Assembly: GCA_963618735.1 (NCBI GenBank)
Contig: CAVEUM010000024.1
Location: 1-29,941, forward strand
DNA from: CAKUFA01 sp963618735
GTDB lineage: Bacteria > Bacillota > Clostridia > Christensenellales > Aristaeellaceae
Reading direction: 5' to 3'
Length of the DNA: 29,941 nt
The notes under the pieces were generated by a model, which was not told the origin of the DNA, did not search any database, and saw only the letters and a program-made list of their open reading frames with translations. Positions 15,102 to 21,318 of the stretch are shown piece by piece. Every line of letters begins with the position of its first letter. Positions within the stretch are counted from its first letter, which is position 1. The position numbers and the translations under genes were made by a program.

Positions 15102-16817
15102 ATGAATACCCTGGTTATCGTCCTGATCGCTGCTGTGTGCCTGTTCGCTGCCTATGTGTTTTATGGCCGCTGGCTGGCAAATAAGTGGGGCATCGATCCT
15201 AAGGCAAAGACCCCTGCTGTCGCCAAGGAAGACGGACAGGACTTTGTGCCTACGGATGGCAATACGGTTTTTGCCCATCAGTTTTCCTGCATCGCCGGTG
15301 CCGGCCCTGTAACGGGCGCCATTCAGGCTGCTGTGTTCGGCTGGGTGCCCGTGCTGCTGTGGGTGCTGCTTGGCGGCATCTTCTTCGGTGCCGTTACGGA
15401 CTTCGGCGCCCTGTATGCCAGCGTGAAGAACGAAGGCAAGTCCATGGGCCTGCTGATCGAAAAGTATATCGGCAAGCTGGGCCGCAAGCTGTTCCTGCTG
15501 TTCTGCTGGCTGTTCACCCTGCTGGTCATCGCTGCCTTTGCTGACATGGTGGTTGGCACCTTCAACGCCTACACGGTGGTGGATGGCGTGCAGACCATGG
15601 TGGCAGCGGCTCAGGTCAACGGTGCTGCCGGTTCCATCTCTCTGTTCTTCATCGTGTTCGCTATGGCGTTTGGCCTGCTGCAGAAGAAGTTCAAGTTCAC
15701 CGGCTGGAAGGAAGTTGTGCTGGGTCTGGTGTTCACCTTCGCGTCCCTGGCGCTGGGCATGCTGTGCCCCGTGTACCTGGACAAGGACGGCTGGGCTCTG
15801 GTGGTCTTCGCTTATATCTTCTTCGCTGCTATTGTCCCGATCTGGCTGGTGAAGCAGCCCCGTGACGCTATGACCGTGTACATGTTCATCGGCATGATCG
15901 CCGGTGCTGTGCTGGGTCTGCTGGTGGCTCATCCGACCATGAACCTGAAGGCCTTCACCGGCTTCAACGCCAGCCTGGGCGACATGTTCCCCATGCTGTT
16001 CATCACCGTGGCTTGCGGCGCTGTTTCCGGCTTCCACAGCCTGGTGTCTTCCGGTACTTCCTCCAAGACGGTTGCCAATGAGAAGGACATGCTGAAGGTT
16101 GGCTACGGCGCCATGGTGCTGGAGAGCCTGCTGGCTGTTATCGCCCTGTGCGTGGCTGGCTCTATGGCTGCCGCCGATGGCACCCCTGCTGCCGGCACGC
16201 CTTTCCAGGTCTTCTCTACCGGCGTTGCTGCTTTCCTCACCAAGTTCGGCCTGCCTGAGTATGTGGCAAACTGCTTCATGACCATGTGCGTGTCTGCTCT
16301 GGCTCTGACCACGCTGGACGCTGTGCCCCGTATCGGCCGCATGAGCTTCCAGGAACTGTTCAGCGTAGACGACATGGAGCATGCTCCCCTGTGGCGCAAG
16401 GTGCTGTGCAACAAGGTTTTCTCTACCGTCATCACCCTGTTCTTCGGCTACCTGCTGACCCGCGTTGGCTACGCCAACATCTGGCCTCTGTTCGGTTCTG
16501 CGAACCAGCTGCTGAGCGGTCTGGTGCTGGCAACCCTGGCTGTGTTCCTGAAGGTGACTGGCCGCAGCAACAAGATGGTGTTCCCTCCGCTGGTCATCAT
16601 GCTGGCTGTAACGGGCACCGCTCTGGTGGAAAAGACCATCGCCCTGGTGAATGCCTTCACGACTGGCTCCGGCACCTTCATGACAGAAGGCCTGCAGCTG
16701 ATCATCGCTGTTCTGCTGATGGTGCTGGCTGTGACCATCGTCATCAACTGCGTGCGTGCATATCGTACCGCCAAGAAGGATTCTGAGCCTGCTGTGGCAG
16801 CCCAGAAGAATGCCTGA
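15102..16817 (+). CDS. cstA: CstA-family transporter (carbon starvation protein/pyruvate-peptide transporter family)
   Basis: A 571-residue polytopic membrane protein. The N-terminal half carries the CstA core: GNTVFAHQFSCIAGAGPVTG (about residues 53-72), a GWVPVLLWVLLGGIFFGAVTDF segment and EGKSMGLLIEKYIG. The C-terminal part fits the five-helix CstA tail. It is shorter than E. coli CstA or BtsT (about 700), as many Firmicute members are. Studied homologues move pyruvate, and CstA has been linked to peptide use. The Ile-type T-box leader suggests that the substrate here relieves isoleucine or branched-chain shortage: peptides, the amino acids themselves, or a 2-oxo acid precursor. GAAGGGAG lies about 11 bases before the ATG. 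Codon use is strongly biased (CTG, GGC, AAC), suggesting high expression. The gene is monocistronic, ending at a strong terminator. Confidence 0.9.
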   Translation: MNTLVIVLIAAVCLFAAYVFYGRWLANKWGIDPKAKTPAVAKEDGQDFVPTDGNTVFAHQFSCIAGAGPVTGAIQAAVFGWVPVLLWVLLGGIFFGAVTDFGALYASVKNEGKSMGLLIEKYIGKLGRKLFLLFCWLFTLLVIAAFADMVVGTFNAYTVVDGVQTMVAAAQVNGAAGSISLFFIVFAMAFGLLQKKFKFTGWKEVVLGLVFTFASLALGMLCPVYLDKDGWALVVFAYIFFAAIVPIWLVKQPRDAMTVYMFIGMIAGAVLGLLVAHPTMNLKAFTGFNASLGDMFPMLFITVACGAVSGFHSLVSSGTSSKTVANEKDMLKVGYGAMVLESLLAVIALCVAGSMAAADGTPAAGTPFQVFSTGVAAFLTKFGLPEYVANCFMTMCVSALALTTLDAVPRIGRMSFQELFSVDDMEHAPLWRKVLCNKVFSTVITLFFGYLLTRVGYANIWPLFGSANQLLSGLVLATLAVFLKVTGRSNKMVFPPLVIMLAVTGTALVEKTIALVNAFTTGSGTFMTEGLQLIIAVLLMVLAVTIVINCVRAYRTAKKDSEPAVAAQKNA

Positions 16818-16828
16818 TCTTCCATAAC

Positions 16829-16864
16829 AAAACGGGGGAGCTCCGGTCGGGGCTCCCTCGTTTT
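16829..16864 (+). terminator. Intrinsic terminator after the CstA-family gene
   Basis: AAAACGGGGGAGC (16829-16841) pairs with GCTCCCTCGTTTT (16852-16864), one mismatch in 13 bp, with the T-run forming the distal arm. The flanking A-run makes it potentially bidirectional. Confidence 0.88.
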
Positions 16865-16873
16865 GCTGAAAAT

Positions 16874-16910
16874 ACGAACGAATCATTTGTGACTTTGATT
16901 GATTGTTCGT
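16874..16910. promoter_or_regulatory. Imperfect inverted repeat upstream of the met promoter (candidate operator)
   Basis: ACGAAC (16874-16879) and GTTCGT (16905-16910) are inverted, with AATCA (16881-16885) and TGATT inside them. The element ends 29 bases before the -35 box at 16940. It may bind a transcription factor; no regulator is identifiable from the window. Confidence 0.3.
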
Positions 16911-16939
16911 GAAATACAATAGAAAAACAATCTTCCTGG

Positions 16940-16968
16940 TTGACAACATTCCCTTCATGTGCTATGAT
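16940..16968 (+). promoter_or_regulatory. Promoter of the met uptake operon
   Basis: Perfect TTGACA (16940-16945), 17 bp and TATGAT (16963-16968). Transcription should begin near 16975, only about 12 bases before the AGGAGG of the leader peptide at 17001. That spacing is typical of a dedicated leader-peptide transcript. Confidence 0.85.
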
Positions 16969-17000
16969 AGCACCATTCCGATTCGAAGGAGGAAGGACGC

Positions 17001-17093
17001 ATGGAACGCACCGCGATGAACAGCATGATGATGCGTATGGGCATGTGCATGTGCATGTGCTTTGTTTTCCCATGCGCCGCTTGCCGAATGTAA
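17001..17093 (+). CDS. Met/Cys-rich leader peptide (30 aa) of the methionine uptake operon
   Basis: An open frame of 30 codons plus TAA, with AGGAGG at 16987-16992 eight bases before the ATG. The peptide has ten Met and five Cys. It starts MERTAMNSMMMRMG, continues with the alternating run MCMCMC (residues 15-20), and ends FVFPCAACRM. It lies directly between a strong promoter and an intrinsic terminator, ahead of metQ, metN and metI. These are the hallmarks of ribosome-mediated transcription attenuation, in which scarcity of Met- or Cys-tRNA stalls the ribosome on the sulfur codons. The composition far exceeds what chance would give. I infer a regulatory role in cis; the peptide itself need not have a function. 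A copper- or metal-binding peptide is a less likely alternative. Confidence 0.88.
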   Translation: MERTAMNSMMMRMGMCMCMCFVFPCAACRM

Positions 17094-17099
17094 TTCGGG

Positions 17100-17149
17100 C
17101 CTTTCATGAATGATGATGAAGGACAGCGCATGGCTGCCCTTCATTTTTT
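17100..17149 (+). terminator. Attenuator: intrinsic terminator with competing antiterminator
   Basis: Terminator: ATGAAGGACAGC (17116-17127) pairs with GCTGCCCTTCAT (17133-17144), one mismatch in 12 bp, followed by TTTTTT (17144-17149). Antiterminator: CCTTTCAT (17100-17107) can instead pair with ATGAAGG (17116-17122) with one bulged T. CCTTTCAT lies 7-14 bases after the leader stop codon, so a ribosome finishing the peptide would cover it and favour termination. A ribosome stalled on the Met/Cys codons (17025-17060) would leave it free and favour readthrough. A small hairpin, CCGAAT/ATTCGG (17084-17098), spans the stop codon. Confidence 0.85.
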
Positions 17150-17165
17150 GTAAGGAGGCTCGGAT

Positions 17166-17204
17166 ATGAAACATACTGGCGGCGTGAGGGATCGAATGCT
17201 ATGA
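17166..17204 (+). CDS. Possible 12-residue mini-ORF between the attenuator and metQ
   Basis: ATG at 17166 is preceded by AAGGAGG (17152-17158) with an ideal seven-base gap, and encodes MKHTGGVRDRML before TGA. Its end lies inside a hairpin, AGGGATC (17187-17193) / GATCCCT (17203-17209). Transcripts that escape the attenuator would expose this site. It could be a second small regulatory ORF, a relic start, or chance. Confidence 0.35.
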   Translation: MKHTGGVRDRML

Positions 17205-17268
17205 TCCCTTGAACACGAAAACCATCCACCAACGAAACGAAATACGAAAAATAAAGGAGATTATCACC

Positions 17269-18183
17269 ATGAAAGCTACGAAGAAGATCGTTTCCCTGAT
17301 TCTCAGCCTGCTGATCGTTTTCTCCTGCACTGCTTTTGCTTCCGCTGAAACCCTGAAGATTGCTATCCCGGATGACGGCACCAACCTGTCCCGCGGCATC
17401 AAGCTGCTGGAATCTGCCGGTCTGCTGACGGTGGATCCTGAAGCTGGCTATACGCCTGAACTGGCTGACATTACCGGTTATCTGTACAACATCGAGGTTG
17501 AGCCCGTTCAGGCGAACCTGCTGCCCTCTACGCTGGCAGATTACGCCGCTTCTACCATCAACGGCACCTACGCTATTCCCTTCGGCCTGGTTCCTTCCCG
17601 CGATGGATTGATCATTGAGCAGCAGAGCGAAGAGGGCGACAACCCCTATGTGAACATCATCGTGGCTCGCACCGCTGATGCTGAAAACGAGACCTACAAG
17701 AAGGTTGTGGAAGCCTTCCAGACCCAGCCGGTGGCTGAGTTCCTGCTGGTGAACTACAACGAAGCTTATTTCCCTGCTTTCACCTATGATGCTGATGCAA
17801 CCTTCACTGTCACCGCTGACAACGTGAACGACTACATCCGCTACACCTCCGACAAGGAAGGCAAGACCGTGGTGAAGGTTGGCGTTTGCGGCGCAAACAA
17901 CGACCACTGGAAGGTTGTGCAGAAGGTTCTGGACGACGAAGGCGCTAACATCTACATCGAGCTGGTGGAGTTCGAAGCTTACAACCTGCCCAACGATGCA
18001 CTGAACGCCGGCGAAATCGACCTGAACGCTTTCCAGCACAAGGCTTACCTGAACAACGAATGCGCCAACAACGGCTATGACCTGACCGTGATTGCCGACA
18101 CGCTGATCGCTCCTCTGACCCTGTACTCTCAGAAGTACGCTTCCCTGGACGAGCTGAAGGCTGCCGCCGGCGAAGTGAAGTAA
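17269..18183 (+). CDS. metQ: MetQ/NlpA-family substrate-binding protein with the two halves in swapped order (circular permutation)
   Basis: A 304-residue exported binding protein, presumably for methionine or a related sulfur compound, serving the MetN-MetI pump. The start at 17269 follows AAAGGAGA by eight bases and gives a signal peptide ending ASA-ET (residue 26/27). In ordinary MetQ the order is KVGV...FQH...YS...SLDEL, then IAIPND...INxxYA...PYVNIIV. Here residues 28-171 are the second part (IAIPDDGTNLSRG, INGTYA with Asn98, NPYVNIIVA). Residues 172-198 are a linker. Residues 199-300 are the first part (VVKVGVCGANNDHW, PNDALNAGEIDLNAFQHKAYL, LYSQKYASLDELK). Both new ends fall at the same point of the canonical chain. 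Cys20 sits in VFSC, a poor lipobox, so lipid anchoring is uncertain. Codon use suggests high expression. Confidence 0.9.
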   Translation: MKATKKIVSLILSLLIVFSCTAFASAETLKIAIPDDGTNLSRGIKLLESAGLLTVDPEAGYTPELADITGYLYNIEVEPVQANLLPSTLADYAASTINGTYAIPFGLVPSRDGLIIEQQSEEGDNPYVNIIVARTADAENETYKKVVEAFQTQPVAEFLLVNYNEAYFPAFTYDADATFTVTADNVNDYIRYTSDKEGKTVVKVGVCGANNDHWKVVQKVLDDEGANIYIELVEFEAYNLPNDALNAGEIDLNAFQHKAYLNNECANNGYDLTVIADTLIAPLTLYSQKYASLDELKAAAGEVK

Positions 18184-18201
18184 TTCCATACCTGCATTGC
18201 A

Positions 18202-18253
18202 CCGCACTCCCGCGGTGACCTGAATGAGAAGGGTCACCGCGGCGTGCGGTTTT
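18202..18253 (+). terminator. Strong hairpin between metQ and metN (partial terminator or mRNA stabiliser)
   Basis: CCGCAC-TC-CCGCGGTGACC (18202-18220) pairs with GGTCACCGCGG-C-GTGCGG (18232-18249), about 17 bp, followed by only TTTT (18250-18253). In binding-protein operons such hairpins commonly allow partial readthrough, keeping the binding protein in excess over the pump. That role is inferred here. Confidence 0.65.
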
Positions 18254-18279
18254 CCTGATTGAGCGAAAGGATCGATGGC

Positions 18280-19356
18280 ATGATCGAAATTAAGCATCTG
18301 AGCAAAACCTTCCACCTGAAAACTGGCGATGTCCACGCTGTGCAGGACGTCTCCCTGACCATCAACGATGGCGAAATTTATGGCATCATCGGTTATTCCG
18401 GCGGCGGCAAGTCCACCCTGGTGCGCTGCCTGAACCTGCTGGAAATTCCGGATGAAGGCACCCTGCAGGTGGGGGATTCCGGCGTGCTGACGCCTCGCAA
18501 CGGGAAAATTTACCGCGGCGACAAAGCACTGTCTGCCAAAGAATTGAACAATATGCGCCGCGGCATCGGTATGATCTTCCAGCACTTTAACCTGCTGGAT
18601 CGCTCTACCGTGTTCGAGAATGTTGCCTATCCGCTTCGCTATACCGGCATGAAGAAACAGGATATCCGCCAGCGCGTGTGTGAGCTGCTGGAGCTGGTAG
18701 GCCTGAGCGATAAGATCGATGTCTATCCTTCTCAGCTGTCTGGCGGACAGAAGCAGCGCGTGGCCATTGCCCGTGCTCTGGCGAATAATCCCAAGGTGCT
18801 TCTTTCAGACGAAGCCACCAGCGCTTTGGATCCTGACGCTACGGAATCTATCCTGAACCTTTTGCAGGATCTGAACCACAAGCTGGGACTGACCATCGTG
18901 CTGATTACCCATGAGATGGCAGTGATCAAGGCCGTCTGCGGCCGCCTGGCAGTTATGGAAAACGGCCACGTGGTGGAAGAAGGCAGCGTGTATGACGTGT
19001 TCGCGCATCCGCAGGCAGCCATCACCCGCCGCTTTGTGGCATCCTCTACGCCCTTGAGCAAGATTGACCGCCTGATGGGCGGCGAAAAGCCTCTGGTAAA
19101 GCTGAAGAAGGGCGAGAAACTGGTGAAGCTCACTTTCCAGAAGGATTGCGTGGGCGAGCATATTATCTCTTCTGTGGCCCGTCAGTATGGGCTGGATCTG
19201 AACATTGTGCTGGCCAATGTGGATCTTCTTCAGGGGAATCCTCTGGGCAGCATGATTGTGGTGCTGGGCGGCGAGGAAGCCGATCTTGCCAAGGGCATGC
19301 AGTACCTGACTGAGAACCATATTCAGATGGAGGTGCTCGCCAATGGAGCTGATTGA
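18280..19356 (+). CDS. metN: Methionine ABC transporter ATP-binding protein
   Basis: A 358-residue ATPase of the methionine uptake (MetNIQ) type. The ATG at 18280 follows GAAAGGA by about nine bases; an in-frame TTG at 18259 is less likely. It has Walker A GYSGGGKS (38-45), a Q-loop in MIFQHFNLL (99-107), signature LSGGQ (153-157), Walker B VLLSDE (173-178) and the switch His in ITHEM. After about residue 265 comes a C-terminal ferredoxin-like NIL domain, which in E. coli MetN binds methionine and shuts the pump (trans-inhibition). Its presence supports methionine specificity. The end overlaps metI by 14 bases, indicating coupled translation. The 23-residue insert around VGDSGVLTPRNGKIYRGDK (65-83) before the Q-loop is somewhat longer than usual. 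Confidence 0.94.
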   Translation: MIEIKHLSKTFHLKTGDVHAVQDVSLTINDGEIYGIIGYSGGGKSTLVRCLNLLEIPDEGTLQVGDSGVLTPRNGKIYRGDKALSAKELNNMRRGIGMIFQHFNLLDRSTVFENVAYPLRYTGMKKQDIRQRVCELLELVGLSDKIDVYPSQLSGGQKQRVAIARALANNPKVLLSDEATSALDPDATESILNLLQDLNHKLGLTIVLITHEMAVIKAVCGRLAVMENGHVVEEGSVYDVFAHPQAAITRRFVASSTPLSKIDRLMGGEKPLVKLKKGEKLVKLTFQKDCVGEHIISSVARQYGLDLNIVLANVDLLQGNPLGSMIVVLGGEEADLAKGMQYLTENHIQMEVLANGAD

Positions 19357-20059
19357 AAAATACCTGCCGAATCTGTATAACTACTTTGATAAGTTTGTCA
19401 GCAGCTGTGAAGCAACGGTGGAAATGTTCCTGAAGGCAGGCATCATCGCCTTCGTGATTGGCCTTTTCCTGGGCGTTGTGCTGGTGGTTACCAAAAAGGG
19501 CGGCATTGCCCAGAATGTGGTCATCTATCAGCTGACCAACATTGTGGTGAATATTTTCCGCTCCATTCCCTTCCTGATTTTGCTGATCTTCCTGATTCCG
19601 CTGACCCGTTCCGTTGTAGGCACGGCCATCGGCGTGAAGGGTGCCATTCTGCCGCTGGTGTTTGGCGCGGTGCCTTTCTATACCCGTCAGGTGGAAGTGG
19701 CGCTTTCCGGCGTGGATCCCGGTAAGGTGGAAGCGGCACGCAGCATGGGCAGCGGCGTTATGGGACTGATCTTCCGCGTCTATCTCCATGAGGCTGTGCC
19801 GGAATTGATCCGCGTGACCACGGTGACGGCCATCAGCCTGATTGGCCTGACCACCATGGCAGGTGCTGTGGGCGCAGGCGGCCTGGGCAGCTTTGCCATC
19901 AACTATGGCCAGAACCAGAATCATCCCGATATTGTGAATGTTTGCGTTGTGGTGCTGCTGGTTGTTGTTTTTGCCCTGCAGAGCCTGGGCAATCTGCTGG
20001 CGCGCCGCACCACGAACCGTGCCTTGTTTGCCCATCGTCATAGCAAAGGAGCAAAGTAA
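19343..20059 (+). CDS. metI: Methionine ABC transporter permease
   Basis: A 238-residue membrane protein with about five transmembrane segments. It carries the EAA loop VEAARSMGSGVMGLIFRVYLHEAVPEL (about residues 130-157, only partly quoted by motif: EAARSMG), which docks on MetN. The segment GAVGAGGLGSFAINYG fits the MetI family. It starts inside the metN end and is slightly longer than E. coli MetI (217), with a charged C-terminal tail. AAAGGAG at its 3' end serves the next gene. Its substrate is assigned from operon partners. Confidence 0.93.
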   Translation: MELIEKYLPNLYNYFDKFVSSCEATVEMFLKAGIIAFVIGLFLGVVLVVTKKGGIAQNVVIYQLTNIVVNIFRSIPFLILLIFLIPLTRSVVGTAIGVKGAILPLVFGAVPFYTRQVEVALSGVDPGKVEAARSMGSGVMGLIFRVYLHEAVPELIRVTTVTAISLIGLTTMAGAVGAGGLGSFAINYGQNQNHPDIVNVCVVVLLVVVFALQSLGNLLARRTTNRALFAHRHSKGAK

Positions 20060-20061
20060 GT

Positions 20062-21252
20062 ATGTCATGCCGTGATACCATCATCGCTTACGCGGATGCC
20101 AGACTGAAGGATTATCAGCAGCTGGCACTGGATATTCATGCCCATCCCGAGGTAAGCAACTATGAGTTTTTCGCCTGTGAGCATTTGAGCAACATCCTCC
20201 GTGAAGAGGGCTTTGATGTGAAGGTGGATGTGGCAGGCCATCGCACGGGCTTTGATGCCCGCTATCGTTCCGGCAAGCCCGGTCCTGTGCTGGTATTCCT
20301 TGCCGAGTTTGACGCACTGGCTGGCCTTGGCCATGGCTGCGGACACAATCTGTTCGGCGCCACCTCTGCCCTGTCTGCTGCCTGCCTGAAGCAGGTGATT
20401 GACGAAGTTGGCGGCGAGGTTCGCGTTTACGGCACGCCTGGCGAAGAAGGCGGCGAAAACGGCAGCGCCAAGGGCAGCTTTGTGCGCGAAGGCTTCCTGA
20501 AGGATGTGGACGCCGCGCTGTGCGTGCACTCCGGTGCCGGCCCTCATTACTTGACCACCAAGACCCTGGGCTGTGCCCCTGTGGACATCGAGTTTTGGGG
20601 CAAGGCTGCCCACGCGGCAAGCAGTCCCGAAGATGGCATTAACGCGCTGAATGCACTGCTCATGACGTATCGCGGCATTGACGCCCTGCGCCAGCACTGC
20701 ACGGACGACGTGCGCATTCACGGCATTATTGTCAATGGCGGCACGGCACCCAACATTGTGCCTGATTACGCCAAAGGCAAGTTCTATCTCCGTGCAGCAA
20801 CGGCGCCTATGATGAAGCGCATTTACGAGCAGGTGGAGCACATTGTGGAAGGCGCTGCCCTGATGACAGGCGCCAAAGGACGGATGCAGCCTTACCAGAA
20901 CATCGTGGAAAACACGGTGGTGACGCCCTCTTTCGATGCGCTGTACCAGAAACATCTGGAAGAGTTCGGCGAGCATGTGCGTCCCATCGAGCCTCAGGAC
21001 GAAATGGGTTCCAGCGATGTGGGCAATATCTCACAGGTGGTGCCCACCATTCAGCCCCATATCACTATTTCTGAGGAGGTCGTTCCTGCCCACAGCGAGG
21101 AATTCAAGGAAGCGGCACGCTCTCCGCTGGGTCTGTCCTCTATTGGCCTGGGTGCCAAGGTCATGGCACTGACGGCGCTGGATTTGATTGAAGATCCTGC
21201 GTTGCTGGCAAGCATCAAAAAGGAACATGCTGAGGCTGTGAAGGCTCAGTAA
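20062..21252 (+). CDS. M20-family amidohydrolase/peptidase of the met operon
   Basis: A 396-residue cytoplasmic metallohydrolase of the M20D (AbgB/N-acyl-amino-acid deacylase-like) group. The metal-binding motifs are visible: EFDALAGLGHGCGHNLFGA (about 89-107), GTPGEEGGENG with the catalytic Glu pair, CVHSGAGPH, and a C-terminal AHSEEF. Its ATG is two bases after the metI stop, with AAAGGAG ten bases upstream, so it belongs to the operon. M20 hydrolases accompany methionine ABC genes in other Firmicutes such as Streptococcus. The natural reading is that the pump brings in an N-acylated or dipeptide form of Met (or Cys) that this enzyme trims to the free amino acid. The actual substrate is inferred. 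No signal peptide is present. Confidence 0.85.
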   Translation: MSCRDTIIAYADARLKDYQQLALDIHAHPEVSNYEFFACEHLSNILREEGFDVKVDVAGHRTGFDARYRSGKPGPVLVFLAEFDALAGLGHGCGHNLFGATSALSAACLKQVIDEVGGEVRVYGTPGEEGGENGSAKGSFVREGFLKDVDAALCVHSGAGPHYLTTKTLGCAPVDIEFWGKAAHAASSPEDGINALNALLMTYRGIDALRQHCTDDVRIHGIIVNGGTAPNIVPDYAKGKFYLRAATAPMMKRIYEQVEHIVEGAALMTGAKGRMQPYQNIVENTVVTPSFDALYQKHLEEFGEHVRPIEPQDEMGSSDVGNISQVVPTIQPHITISEEVVPAHSEEFKEAARSPLGLSSIGLGAKVMALTALDLIEDPALLASIKKEHAEAVKAQ

Positions 21253-21268
21253 GTTTGTCACAACGAAT

Positions 21269-21305
21269 ACGCCCCTTGCGGTTGATGCTGTACCGCAAGG
21301 GGCGT
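21269..21305. terminator. Hairpin terminator between the convergent met operon and aldo/keto reductase genes
   Basis: A perfect 14-bp stem, ACGCCCCTTGCGGT (21269-21282) / ACCGCAAGGGGCGT (21292-21305). The T-tract is weak on both sides (CGCTTTG on plus), so termination may rely on stem strength. Confidence 0.7.
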
Positions 21306-21318
21306 CGCTTTGTTCATC

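Noticed and set aside
17269..18183. metQ read as a broken gene or as two fused fragments
   Set aside because: It is one uninterrupted frame with a signal peptide, a good ribosome-binding site and biased codon use, and every conserved segment of both halves is present once.
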